Positions 24,301 through 32,112 are shown, counted from the stretch's first letter. The stretch is 64,000 bases of DNA from Aurelia coerulea (GCA_039566865.1 CM076945.1:2671001-2735000), one strand, 5' to 3'. The notes: generated from the letters alone by a model not told the origin. Numbers and translations: made by a program.

Positions 24301-27300
24301 AGTTGAGTTTCTTGTGGGCAGTTTCTTATAAGAAAATGCGTGTAGTTATTTTGGAGGTTAGGTTTCCATGTTTTCGCTCAGACTGATTACACACTTCGTA
24401 GTCATTGCTATTGATAGACTGATGCGACTGGAGCGACAACAGCAACATCAATTCACTTAAATGAGACGAGCGTAAGTTGAGGGTCCTTGTGTAGTAAGGC
24501 TAGTTTTCGCTTATAACTAGGGAAAGTGTTTCGAAATTTTTCTGGCCTAAGATTTTAGAAATCGATCCGATTAGAAATTCTCCCAAATCTTCTTCCGAAG
24601 CTTTTCAATCTGAAACTGTTCAAAATCAGATCTGATACAAGCAGTGAGATTAAAGGGAATAGACATAGCTATATCGACAAGTTGCTATAAATAGGCTCAA
24701 GAAACGCCCACCAACCCATTGTTTCCTTCGCCACACAATGAAACCGCAGGCGTCAAAGTTGTTGAGTACAATAGAATATATTTTTAACTTGGCCCGGGCC
24801 AGCTTTTAACTATGTCGATTCCCTTTAATGCTGTTCTAATTTACAGGAGGAAGAAGAAGTAACAACGCCTTCGGTGTTCGAAACACCGTTGGCGACCGGT
24901 TTGAAAGACGCCATCTTCCAATGCGACTACCCGGAATGCCAGGCAAGGTTTGTTTCACGGCAAGCCTTGAATGGTCATATTCGAGTGCACGGTGGAAGGT
25001 ATGTGATTTTCGTAGTTATGCGAATTAGTTGTAGAAATCGAAGTTTCACTAAAAAACGAAGGACACGAATTGTGATGATGATCATAATTTCATATTCAAA
25101 AAGCCATTCCAGTTTATTGACTTTTAACACAACACTAGGACCACGACGAACATCATCTTGAGGGTCATTTCAGAGAAAGATAAGTCAGTATCGTAGTTTA
25201 TTAAATCGACATTTCCAATTAATTAAAACATTAAGACAAATCCAGTTGTGATTGATATAATATTATAGACTAGGCCATGATTATTTGTTGAACGTTTCGA
25301 GACGAGCTTGTCTCATCTTCAGCTAAATAAAAGTTACACGTGCGAGGTTTTATAGTAATAATTATTCGAGAGAAATGCATAATTGAATTATCGATCATAC
25401 GATTTCTAAATACGGAAAGTCCATTGAAATTAAACTAAATAAGAAAGTCCAGTGAGATTAAAAAAGATACAACATTAATAGAAGAGTTCTGTTGATTGAG
25501 TGTCGGGCGGTCCCTCAAGATTAGAAGACTCTCGTGTATCAGCAAGTCAAAATTGTTGTTGGCTTTGTCCAAAATACAAAAATCATCAACAGACGCGGCA
25601 TGACCAGTTTCATTAATATGGTCCCTAATGGATGAAGAAGCACCCTTTATACTTATTCCTTTCTTGTTTATTCCTAAATGTTCCCTACAACGAACAATAA
25701 AGTGGCGTGATATTTTGCCATAATAAGTAGCCTGGCAGCTACTACACGTAAACTTGTAAACAACAGAAGAACAAATGTGTCCAGAGACACGATCTTTGAA
25801 AGGGAAAAAGTTTTCAATGCGTTTAGCTGATTGAAAAACAACTTGAAAATCGACATCGACAGTTTATTGACAATTTCAAGTACAGTAAAAACCCGCGTAT
25901 AAGAACCTACAATTTTGCAAGTCAGCCTAACTAGGTTCTTATGTTTTGACATATGGTTTTGAGTATTTAGTGGGAAATGAGGCTGTTCAGGTTCTTAAAT
26001 TGGTTCTTATTTTATTCATGGCTTTCAGGAATTTCTTTTATTCGGATTCAAACTTCAGGCCTATTATTTACTGTCAGTTCACATTAGTTGAGTTTATGAG
26101 ATATATTCCCTGACAGAAATTTGTGGAAGAATCAGAAATATTTATATAATCCAGAGAAAATCTTTCAAAAGCTTCTCATCAGGTAATATAAACATTTTTT
26201 ATTCTTCCACAAACTTCTGTTGTGAATAAGACCCCCCATGCTCTCTAAAAATAAGCACCTATTTCAAATTCCAGGCTGAATGGGTTCTTATATAATTGGG
26301 GTTTAATTTCAAAATTTCAGCCTGTAGGTTCTTAATCCACTAGGTTCTTATACGCGGGTTTTTACTGTATCATGCGACATTCCAGGTATGAAATAAGGGA
26401 CAAATCCAACGAATTATCATATTGATGTTAGACTAGGCCATGATTAAATTATGAGTGACGTCTCGAAGCGATTCTGTGCTTCATTTTCTGAATTAAATTT
26501 TACAAAAGCACGAGGCTACAAGGATGTCAAAAAATGTCTAAAAATTAGTCAATACCGTACAGTGTCAAAACATTTTTGAATGACCTTGGAAAATAAAGCT
26601 GCGAATTACAAAGGTTTCTTGGTTTTAAATCCAAGTAACGCTGTGTCTTATTAACCTTCAAAAAATTAAGCCTACAGTTTCTTATAAACTGTTTCTGGTT
26701 AAAAAAGAGTGGGTGCTTCTTTTTAACTGGAATAGTATCGTATTAAAAGCGAAGCGACAAGAAAATAATCCCACTGTTTGAAAACATCGGCTTTTCGTGT
26801 GAACAAGACAGCCTTGTTTTTTAAGTCAGGCTATATCCAAATTATTATTCATGTTAGTTGGATTGTCAGGATTAAGAAACGCCAGATTTTGAGAAAAATA
26901 TACGAGCAATTGAGATGAAAGGTGAAATTGTTAGCTGGGGGTTAGCTCTGATGGCTCCCTTTCCTCTTGAAAACTAGAAACACAATACTTGCAATGGATT
27001 AAATCCAGGCCTCAGTCATGGAGGTGAAGTTGGACGTTGTGGACGTTATAGTTTTCAATTTCAGAGCAAAGACGACGACGAGAAACATCATGTCAGTTGA
27101 CATCATGCCTGCACTTGTCGAATAACTTATGAATATATACCGGGTGAGCCAGAAAAAAGTTCCCATTTTCGAAAATTCGTAGCGCCACGAGTACTTCATG
27201 GATGTGAATATTTCAAATTCTAGTGAAAAGCCAAAAGATCGAAGTATATTTGTGATTTTTCTCGTTTTCTTGCGAGCACTGCAAATCTAGGTAAATTCAA

Positions 27301-29708
27301 CTTTATAAAAATTTCACGATAGCAAAATGACTGCAAAAAGGGCCTAAACACTTGATCAAATCGTTAGGATTCTCCTCATACAGAAAAATACTCACGGGCG
27401 TTTCACCTCTCTCAAGAGTTATAAAACCTATATTCTCAAACAGATACTAAAGATGTTCAATCCCATGACAGTAAATGGGCAGACGGTATCTCTCACCCAT
27501 GATAAATTGCATTTTCTCCATTGTTCTGAGCGAGGGACTCTTCATGATTTGATCAAGTATTGTAGACCTTTTTCAGTCATTTTGCAACCACCCAAGTTTT
27601 TGTAAACTTGAATTTACCAATTTTTCCAGTGCTCGTAAGAAGGCGAGAAAAATCACAAAAATACTTCGATCTTTGGCTGTCAAGCAAGTATTGATTCATT
27701 CCAATCCATCGAGTACTCTTGATGCTATGAATGCTTTTTGAAAAAGTGAGGGGAGCTGTCATTTTTTCTGACAATTTGTTCACCCGGTAGACCCCTGACA
27801 GCACAAAACGACTTCAAAAGAACCAGACTGTCACAAAAGCATCAAACCAAACAAAGAAGAATTCAATTGAAGAAAAGAAGAATGTCTAACTTTTTTAAGA
27901 AAATTAATAAATAGTTAAGCTACAATCTACAAAATTGAATTTTTTCAAAGATATTCAAAAATTTGGCACATTTATTTTCAGACCCCAGCATAAATTCCTC
28001 TAAAAGTTTCAGACCCCAATAAATTTACCCCAGAATTTTTCAGACCCCTCCTCATTTGCTTCCACCCGGGTCCCTGCCATTATTTATGACTGCTTCCTTA
28101 TCAAACTGTGATTTCCGACTAGTTTTCAATTCTCGTCAATTTTTGTAGATTTTATACAATGTAATGATGAATTTGTTTAATTTCAGCTTTGGAAAACCAA
28201 TCGAAGTACGGAAACCCCGACAGAAACCACACGTCATCATAACTACATCAATACAACGTGATGGCTCTATTGCGCCACCGCCGCCGAAACGAAAGAAGTC
28301 CCCGTCACCAGCACCGCCTAACCCCGGAGCACCATCGGACGGTCCGCCACTGCAATTTGCTTGTAAAGTTTGTGGAAGGTAAGACATTTTTTGTTGCAAA
28401 TTTTGCTATGAAATGCAAATGAAATCATATTTTTGTTTGAGAATTGACCTCATGGTTCTAAGCTTGTTGAAAAGATGCAATCTAAGACTGCTAGATATAT
28501 GCAGAAAAGAAATATATAGCTGCTTGAGAAACTATTAGGCAACGATGAGGGTTTACTGTATGAGGCAGGCGGGAAATTTAGTCAACTATATTTCTTCAGT
28601 TGTACTTAAACAGAAGAGAAGAATTTCCTGATGAAGATTATTGTGGACATTGTTTTCAATCCATAACTTCGAAATGCTTGCAAAGAGGCCTAAAACTATG
28701 CATCAAAACTATTAACAATCTCTTCACTCAAATGCATTTCATTCCCCCAAGAGCTTAGAATCAAGCCTTTATAAAAGTGATAATGTATATGATTTGATAC
28801 TTTTGTAAAGCTCATTTTTTGATCATCAAGGGAATGAAATGTTTTTGCATTTACTTATTCTTTCTTCATGCATTTCGAAATAGAGGAATTTCCATAAACC
28901 TAATTTTACCTATGTTTACGATGCTCGGAAAAGAGAAGAAAAATTAAAGAAATTCTTCAGCTGTTTAGCTATAATCCAAACTTTGATTCAATACAATACA
29001 TTAGTTATTGGGGAGACGAGATACGGTTTGTCCGAGGAAACGTATGCGTCCCCCCGTGCAGTAGGTTTACATGCTAAAAATGCGCATATAAGAACCTTAC
29101 ATTTTGAAATCACCCTGTTTAGGTTCTTATGCATATGATACTTTCCTTGAAAACAGGATGCAAGGTTCTTAAATTGGTTCTTATCAAAAGAATTGATTAC
29201 AGATCTTCGAGAATTTAGGCAAAATGTAAGAAAACAGGGTTTTGAAGTACTCACTATCATGACGCAATTTTATAAAGAACAAAATCCATTCATACAAGGA
29301 ATTTTTTTACATATACTTTGTATCTACTTGAAAGTATTCGGCTAAATTTCTTAAAACACTTTATCACATATTACCAACCAGTAGTTTACACTTAACTTGT
29401 TTAAAGGTAAGAACCTTCCTTGAATTTCAGGATGAATAGGTTCTTTTGTAACGGGGTGAAATTAGCACAATTTAGGCCTTAGGTTCTTATGAGTGGATGG
29501 TTCTTATATGCGGGTTTTTACTGTATTGGGATCTCTGAGTTTTTGATAAATTCTTCTACTGCAATCCTCTAATGATCTGTTTTATTTTTACAGGGTCTTC
29601 AGCAAAGTGAAAAGTCGCTCAGCTCACATGAAAACACATGTTCCAAAGAAACCTGATGGAATGAAACACAAAAACTTGAACCCCCCGCCATTGGTAGCTA
29701 ATGCTTAG
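5285..29708 (+). CDS. TRERF1-like: ELM2-SANT zinc-finger transcriptional co-regulator, TRERF1/ZNF541/MIDEAS family (gene model, 5'-partial, 11 exons)
   Basis: Exons: 5285-6383, 9554-10149, 12153-12202, 14502-14588, 16437-16540, 17181-17256, 18299-18387, 23653-23763, 24847-24998, 28187-28378, 29594-29708. All introns are GT-AG, and joining them gives 890 codons including the stop with no internal stop. Domains in order: half of a C2H2 finger, a full C2H2 finger (CQFSEC..H..H), a long disordered Pro/Ser/Asn-rich region, ELM2 (INVGPQFQAEV ... ATLMWAPL ... ACSTAFFGG), SANT (SSRWTAKERLTFREAY ... VHQCVEFYYLWK), a C2H2 finger (CDYPECQARF) and a C-terminal C2H2 finger with CKVCGRVFSKVKSRSAHMKTH. ELM2-SANT proteins of this family bind HDAC1/2 as scaffolds of the MiDAC deacetylase complex in the nucleus. 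The start codon and the first half-finger lie upstream, unseen. Introns are packed with MITEs. Confidence 0.88.
6900..7141. repeat. Intron: dispersed repeat and 69-bp hairpin
   Basis: The segment 6900-7030 resembles 28870-29000 (shared TTTACCTAT(A/G)TTTAC, a block near GAAAT(A/T)(T/C)TTCA, and a later AACCAAA/ATCCAAA block). The next segment, 7073-7141, is an inverted pair around AAATCAGT, with GTAGCCTGCGTGCAGACG and its near complement as outer arms. Nothing coding is seen between 6480 and 7648. Confidence 0.4.
7649..7793. mobile_element. hAT-like MITE, 145 bp, copy 1
   Basis: Ends CGAGGGGCATTTCACTCC and its reverse complement. It is flanked by an exact 8-bp duplication GTTATATA (7641-7648 and 7794-7801), the hallmark of hAT transposition. 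The interior is made of AAAAATCC words. Confidence 0.88.
8481..8903 (+). mobile_element. TA-MITE family 1 (TAAGAAAC-rich), copy 1
   Basis: Inverted ends TACACGTTTTTT...ATAAGAAACT, about 420 bp, bounded by TA on both sides. The body carries TAAGAAACT/AGTTTCTTA modules in both orientations, separated by unique segments such as GTACTACGATGACC. No coding capacity. Confidence 0.88.
8983..9517. mobile_element. MITE family 7 (CAGCATAGCTTCCAAATC), copy A
   Basis: About 535 bp with subterminal inverted AGCTTCCAAATCTTTAAC. It aligns end to end with the reverse complement of 30049-30574. The interior contains GGGTGTGACGTCATCAAATT. It ends about 37 nt upstream of the exon at 9554. Confidence 0.8.
9554..10149 (+). 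CDS. TRERF1-like: ELM2-SANT gene, exon B: basic disordered linker
   Basis: TTCCTTCAG precedes the exon, and the donor CC|GTACGT follows, giving outgoing phase 2. It encodes about 199 residues rich in Asn, Lys, Ser and Pro, with proline-basic clusters such as SPRRKPRPHPGP and several S/T-P sites. No domain is recognised. A family-7 MITE ends about 37 nt upstream of the acceptor. Confidence 0.82.
10240..10421. mobile_element. TA-MITE family 10, copy 1
   Basis: Inverted ends TAGACCTTTTGGCTATTCT and AGAATAACTAAAAGGTCTA, 182 bp, TA target. Related sequence at 13850-13975 keeps the interior (GAGCTTCTATCACTATTGTG) but not both ends. Confidence 0.82.
10538..10612 (-). repeat. tRNA-derived SINE head or tRNA pseudogene
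   Basis: On the minus strand it has an A box (TGGCGCAGTGG) and a B box (GGTTCGATCC) at tRNA-like spacing. The acceptor arms do not pair over seven positions and the T stem has a mismatch, so it is not a functional tRNA. The following minus-strand sequence down to about 10450 may be the SINE body. Confidence 0.6.
10845..11258 (-). mobile_element. TA-MITE family 1, copy 2
   Basis: Inverted copy of the element at 8481, colinear over its whole length, with the TA target on both sides. It has lost one terminal AGTTTCTTAT module at the right end. Confidence 0.87.
12153..12202 (+). CDS. TRERF1-like: ELM2-SANT gene, exon C: start of ELM2 domain
   Basis: A 50-nt exon between TTTTCAG and GTAAGT. Completed by CC from the previous exon, it reads PKINVGPQFQAEVKRKT, which is the characteristic opening (I-N-V/I-G-x-x-F-Q-A-E) of the ELM2 domain in MIDEAS/TRERF1 proteins. 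Confidence 0.85.
12392..12823. mobile_element. Inverted-repeat element with AGGGACAGTGCAA ends
   Basis: AGGGACAGTGCAA at the left and TTGCACTGTCCCT at the right enclose about 430 bp. The block containing TGGCCGGTGGA and CTGCCCCGTCACCCTTTCC recurs inverted at 63097-63200, so the family is dispersed. Confidence 0.75.
13168..13634. mobile_element. Foldback element with CCTCAC ends, rich in AGACCGGTCTGAG palindromes
   Basis: Left end CCTCACATGA...CTGAGTTTCAGATCGG and right end CTCAGACCGGTCTGAG...TCACGTGAGG are inverted. Internal short palindromes include CAGGTCGACCTGA. It encloses a small hairpin (13337-13415) whose arms resemble those at 56115-56227. Confidence 0.65.
13985..14406 (+). mobile_element. 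TA-MITE family 1, copy 3
   Basis: Direct copy of the element at 8481. Right end ACATGTGTA instead of AACGTGTA. Lies about 95 nt upstream of the ELM2-encoding exon at 14502. Confidence 0.87.
14502..14588 (+). CDS. TRERF1-like: ELM2-SANT gene, exon D: ELM2 middle
   Basis: Bounded by TTTCTTTCAG and G|GTAAGT. It reads PRENAHKDEHRATLMWAPL followed by a lysine-rich end. The ATLxWxP block matches the conserved middle of this family's ELM2 domain. Incoming and outgoing phases are both 1. Confidence 0.84.
14677..15395. mobile_element. Mariner-like foldback, ACCGGGTGTCCC-type ends
   Basis: Left TACAGGATGTTCCAAAAAAA and right TTTTTCGGGACACCCGGTA are imperfect inverses. The arms continue inward (GCCCGTTTGCCTRAAGATTG, then GATGTTGCTCTTCAGAT, then TTTTGTCTTACTATTTTGCA), so most of the 719 bp forms one long imperfect hairpin. 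TA on both sides. Confidence 0.82.
15502..15643. mobile_element. hAT-like MITE, 142 bp, copy 2
   Basis: Same family as 7649-7793, with ends CGAGGGGCGTATCACTCT and complement. Flanks AACGTTGC and AACGTAGC agree at 7 of 8 positions, consistent with an 8-bp duplication. Confidence 0.82.
16437..16540 (+). CDS. TRERF1-like: ELM2-SANT gene, exon E: ELM2 end
   Basis: Bounded by TCTCCGCAG and AAG|GTAAAC. It reads VDNFFEMACSTAFFGGSSN and then EYASHVLHRTRGNVK. The L/M-A-C-S-x-x-x-x-G-G-x-x-N-x-E pattern is the conserved second half of ELM2, where HDAC binding occurs in characterised relatives. Confidence 0.86.
17181..17256 (+). CDS. TRERF1-like: ELM2-SANT gene, exon F: ELM2-SANT linker
   Basis: Bounded by TTCTTTGCAG and ACAG|GTAAAT. 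It encodes EATRLLLARRHILRADDP ending in YHYTG, the H-Y-x-Y-x-G block that leads into SANT. A family-1 MITE starts only 17 nt after the donor GT. Confidence 0.86.
17274..17693 (-). mobile_element. TA-MITE family 1, copy 4
   Basis: Inverted copy, full length with TA on both sides. It begins 17 nt downstream of the donor site of the exon 17181-17256. Confidence 0.88.
17752..18120 (-). mobile_element. TA-MITE family 2 (TAAGAAAC-rich), copy 1
   Basis: About 370 bp, ending TTCTTATAAAAAATACGTGTGTA. It shares with 63205-63593 the blocks CTGCCTACCAGCCCC, GGAGCCCT, TTTTGAGTGCG and GTAGGCTCAA in the same order but reversed orientation. The left end is eroded. Confidence 0.8.
18299..18387 (+). CDS. TRERF1-like: ELM2-SANT gene, exon G: SANT helices 1-2
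   Basis: Bounded by TTTTCCAG and GAG|GTGAGC. It encodes SSRWTAKERLTFREAYRTKG followed by KNFHLIQKE. The Trp of the first helix and the F-x-x-A-x-x-x-x-x-K-x-F-x-x-I/V-Q pattern fit SANT domains of this family. Confidence 0.87.
18455..19699. mobile_element. Decayed inverted-repeat element, about 1.25 kb
   Basis: TGCGTTCACAAGATGCCGGC at the left corresponds to CCGGCGCATTTTG...CGTGTGAGCGCTA at the right. The inner arms also share CACATTTTGAAAA/TTTTGAAAATGGCA and CACAGTGGG/CCCACTGTG. No transposase frame. Confidence 0.6.
20050..21026. mobile_element. Mutator-like foldback element with ~290-bp inverted repeats
   Basis: The arms 20050-20335 and 20755-21026 are near-identical inverses, starting AGCATAGGAATCATTCGTC. 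The 977-bp element is flanked by an exact 9-bp duplication GCATAGCGA (20041-20049 and 21027-21035). Long inverted repeats with a 9-bp duplication point to the Mutator/MULE superfamily. Only about 420 bp of non-coding interior remains. Confidence 0.9.
21349..21492. mobile_element. hAT-like MITE, copy 3
   Basis: Same family in the opposite orientation, with ends CAAGGGGCATTTCACT and AGTGAAATGCCTCTCG. The flanking 8-mers no longer match. A further partial copy of the interior lies near 60695-60745. Confidence 0.75.
22370..22750. repeat. Decayed TAAGAAACC-module element
   Basis: Contains TTATAAGAAACCTCAGGCTG, TTCTCAGCCTGA, GGTTTCTTAACC and ATAAGAAACCTTTCAGCCTG in both orientations, like the families above, but clear termini are missing. 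Confidence 0.5.
23132..23519. mobile_element. Inverted-repeat element with TAACYGGGA ends
   Basis: Left end TAACTGGGAAGGGGATA... reads inverted at the right end (TATCCCGGTTA), with AGCAAAT and CAGACCC blocks mirrored inside. A right-half relative with the same CAGACCCC spacing lies at 27960-28080. Confidence 0.7.
23653..23763 (+). CDS. TRERF1-like: ELM2-SANT gene, exon H: SANT helix 3
   Basis: Bounded by ATTATGCAG and CAG|GTAAAA, phase 0 on both sides, 37 codons. VHQCVEFYYLWKATNPEGF carries the V-x-x-C-V-E-F-Y-Y-x-W-K signature of the third SANT helix. Confidence 0.88.
23974..24344 (+). mobile_element. TA-MITE family 3 (TAAGAAAC-rich)
   Basis: About 370 bp with near-inverted ends (TTTTTTTATAAGAAACT left, AGTTTCTTATAAGAAAATGCGTGTA-like right). 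It repeats GTTTCTTA modules but has an interior unrelated to families 1 and 2. Confidence 0.78.
24654..24824. mobile_element. TTAA-target MITE, 171 bp, copy 1
   Basis: Ends AGGGAATAGACATAG and CTATGTCGATTCCCT, flanked by TTAA on both sides, as in piggyBac- and Kolobok-type transposition. It is almost identical to 41778-41948 and ends 22 nt before the exon at 24847. Confidence 0.88.
24847..24998 (+). CDS. TRERF1-like: ELM2-SANT gene, exon I: third zinc finger
   Basis: Bounded by AATTTACAG and AG|GTATGT. After an acidic EEEEV start it encodes a C2H2 finger with C-x4-C and H-x3-H (QCDYPECQARF ... LNGHIRVH). A 171-bp TTAA-type MITE ends 22 nt upstream, so the acceptor and presumably the branch point sit in the short remaining native sequence. 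Confidence 0.85.
25295..25322 (-). ncRNA. Hammerhead-ribozyme-like core in Penelope terminal repeat
   Basis: Minus strand: CTGAAGA, one T, a GAGAC/GTCTC stem with loop AAGCTC, then GAAA. This matches the CUGANGA and GAAA boxes around stem II of a hammerhead, with one extra base. Stem III and the cleavage site were not established, so activity is unproven. Confidence 0.4.
25435..25860 (-). pseudogene. GIY-YIG endonuclease domain of a Penelope-like element
   Basis: The minus-strand frame reads KRIENFFPFKDRV, then VVYKFTCSSCQATYYGK, RHFIVRCREHLG, SIRDHINETGH, FDLLIHESLLI, and stops at 25435. The C-x2-C-x3-YYGK, R-x3-R-x2-EH and H-E-S/A-L-L-I blocks are the GIY-YIG endonuclease hallmarks of Penelope-like elements, which nick target DNA for insertion. 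Upstream the frame is shifted, and beyond the MITE a further in-family stretch (VPYFIPGMSHD) lies at 26375-26440, so the gene is broken. Confidence 0.82.
25881..26369. mobile_element. TA-MITE family 4 (TAAGAACC-rich), copy 1
   Basis: Near-perfect inverted ends TACAGTAAAAACCCGCGTAT and complement, 489 bp, with TA target and CAGT termini as in pogo/Tigger-type elements. The interior carries several TAGGTTCTTA/TAAGAACC modules. It is inserted in the Penelope-like element. Confidence 0.9.
27138..27789. mobile_element. Mariner-like foldback, ACCGGGTGAGCC-type ends
   Basis: Ends TACCGGGTGAGCCAGAAAAA and TTGTTCACCCGGTA, TA target. Inner arms pair around GTGATTTTTCTCG, CCAGTGCTCG/CGAGCACTGC and AAATTCAACTT/AAACTTGAATTT, giving a long hairpin without coding sequence. 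Confidence 0.8.
28187..28378 (+). CDS. TRERF1-like: ELM2-SANT gene, exon J: proline-rich linker and start of last finger
   Basis: Bounded by AATTTCAG and AAG|GTAAGA. It encodes a basic, proline-rich linker (APPPPKRKKSPSPAPPNPG) and ends in FACKVCGR, the first two cysteines of the last finger. Confidence 0.85.
29068..29525. mobile_element. TA-MITE family 4, copy 2
   Basis: Same ends; the left one is worn (TACATGCTAAAAATGCGC) and the right one intact (GCGGGTTTTTACTGTA). Lies about 70 nt upstream of the last coding exon of the ELM2-SANT gene. Confidence 0.85.
29594..29708 (+). CDS. TRERF1-like: ELM2-SANT gene, last coding exon
   Basis: Acceptor TTTTTACAG. The exon completes the C-terminal finger (VFSKVKSRSAHMKTH), adds a short basic tail, and stops at TAG 29706-29708. 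The CGRVFxKxKSRxAHMKTH finger is, from memory, diagnostic of TRERF1/ZNF541. The 3' untranslated region follows; I could not fix a polyadenylation site. Confidence 0.86.
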
Positions 29709-30048
29709 TTATGCGTCAGTAAAATACTATTGTAAGTAATCATGATACCTCTAGCCGAGAGTATAGATATTTTGGCTTCCTGGGGTTTCTGTTATATTTT
29801 TGGTAAATGGTTAGATGAAAAATTATAGTGGATATCAGAAACTACTGCTAATTTTAGAAGCTACTGCTATGTGATACTTTATCGATTTAGTTCTTGAGTT
29901 AATTTTGGATCAAATTGCGTCGAATTGCGTAACACTAGTTTATGTATATTTGTATTAGCCAGCAGCTACCCTTCCGTGTATAGCTATCTCAACTTAGTAC
30001 ATAGGAGGAATTGACACGAGATAAGGTGTTGTTTTATAGCCAGCCCAG

Positions 30049-30574
30049 CATAGTTTCCAAATCTTTAAAAATGTTGGTGTAAAGTTTAGTTACTTATTTC
30101 TTTGAACTGAATGACTTCAAAGAAACTTCTGCCATTTCTTTATAATTCTACCGTTGTACTTTTCTGAAGTCTTCAATATTTTCAGAATCAGAGTGTTTTT
30201 CTACTTTTTCAAGAATTCAACAAAACTTTTCAAAAAAACTTAAAACCATCGTAATTTCTGAACTGTTTGAACCAACATGAAATACTTTCGAAGAAAACCA
30301 TAGTTTATGGATGTCTATAATATGGTATCTAGCAAAGGTCTGTCACTTTTCTGGTTTAAGATTTAGAAATTTGATGACGTCACACCCTCAAATGACTTGA
30401 AATGCAACATACGCTGAAATTTCGAAAAATAGTCATAATTTCTGAAAAGTCCAAGGATAAAATTAGAGATAAGTAACTAAAGTTTGTTTCAAGTCACTCA
30501 ATCAGAAGAAATAAATCACAGAATTTTACACCCACCTTTTCACGCAGAGTTAAAGATTTGGAAGCTATGCTAGG
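30049..30574. mobile_element. MITE family 7, copy B
   Basis: Reverse orientation relative to copy A. It is flanked by CAGCCCAG at 30041-30048 and 30575-30582, a plausible 8-bp target duplication. Retains the TGACGTCA palindrome. Confidence 0.83.
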
Positions 30575-31510
30575 CAGCCCAGCCGTTACACGGCGACCAG
30601 AACTGCATTCGTAAACTGTGTTTTCTTATGGTGATATTTGGTCGTTGGACTTTAGATAGATGCTGAAATTACACATTTTGTTGTGCAACTTTTGGCCATT
30701 TTTTCTGCCCAGTACATTAAAACCCAAAGTTTCGAAAGGTTACAGTTTTGGATTAAATTTTGTACTAATGGCTTTAAAGGCGTCTAAAGATCTTTTTGGT
30801 TATACTTGAAGCATGTAGTTTCGATCTTGTTGGTTGAAATTACGGTAGATCTATGCACTCCAAGCGAAAGATTTTATCCATCCGCTGTAAAACCGGAAAT
30901 CATTTCCGAATCTGATTGTCCGAAGTTTTTTCCCAAAGCTTTTAGATTTTAATGTATCCTTGCCTTTGGCGTCAAAGAGTGTCAGCTCTGATATACAAAG
31001 TCATTAAATAGAGATATGCTCCTTGGGAAAAGCTCTCATTTTTTTGCTGTCCTTATTCCCAGGATCTGTCCTGCAGGAGTGCCAAATTTCTGTTTGTGTT
31101 GGAGAACAAAAGCATAATTTTCAGGCCTTGTTTTGAGTGGAAAATGCTACAAATTACACTGATCTCCAGGACATTGGTATAATTCCATTAGTTTTTAGAG
31201 ATATTTCGAATTATTTCACTGTTGGGGAAATCATGTATTACTGTCACAGATGAACGATGCAATTTTTCTCCCTTTAGTTCGTTTTGAATCGTCGAAGAAG
31301 GTACCGAAAACCTTGCCTGAAGGTAGAGGTTTTCGAAAGAATGTTGCTCATAAGTCTGTCATTTACCGGTAAAAATTTTATTCACTTTCTGTTCGTAACA
31401 ACCGTTAGGTAACCCACGTACGCCCCAATGTACTCATAATCTAAGCAAGAACACCAAATATGAAGCAGAGTTATATCACTTATATACCAGCCTGCGTTAA
31501 CAACTAGATG

Positions 31511-31511
<1 letters not shown>

Positions 31512-31598
<87 letters not shown>

Positions 31599-31630
31599 AT
31601 GCTTGCCTGCTTGCCTGCTTGCTTGCTCGC
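31512..31630. repeat. (GCTT)n microsatellite
   Basis: About 29 uninterrupted or near-perfect GCTT units with a few C interruptions at the end. The repeat gives long Leu-Ala-Cys-Leu and Gln-Ala-Ser-Lys frames that are not genes. Confidence 0.97.
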
Positions 31631-32112
31631 TTCTCCCTCTTCGGAACCTCTCTTCTATCTTTGATCATAGCTATTTATGTCTTTTGGTATTTATGCCGCT
31701 TAGTTTTAGACGTAAGTTCAGGCATCCTTTGTCTGCAATAAGTAAACGTAGTTTTAGAAGAAGCGAAGTTAACTTGTAAATATTGTCAAATTTCATGTTT
31801 AATGCTAATTTATCGCGTTTTTTGTTTCTTATAAAGTAAACCATCTATGAGTACACTTTAGCCAAAGTAGGATCGGGGAGATGTTGAAATTACTTTTGAA
31901 CGAAACACAACGAACATTATTTCATGTTTCTTACTCATTGAAGGCATTATTTTGGTACGTAGTACCGTTTCTATGAGGCTTGAAATCGCGATGAAGTTAC
32001 TAGGATCAAGTAACCCCCAAGTGGAGTTTGGTTCATGTTTTACAATATTTGAAAATGTCAGACATAAGATAAAAGTTGCTTTCACTAAAACAGCAAGATT
32101 TAAAAGAGGGTA

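Larger units (their letters stand above)
25263..26470 (-). mobile_element. Penelope-like retroelement remnant
   Basis: Contains a GIY-YIG endonuclease reading frame on the minus strand, a directly repeated GACTAGGCCATGATTA block at both edges (near 25268 and 26430) resembling terminal repeats of Penelope-like elements, and a hammerhead-like core at 25295-25322. It is 5' truncated and split by a family-4 MITE. The reverse-transcriptase domain is missing. Confidence 0.75.

Noticed and set aside
31500..31780. Open frames of repeated LLAC (plus) or QASK (minus)
   Set aside because: They are translations of the (GCTT)n microsatellite and have no other coding support.
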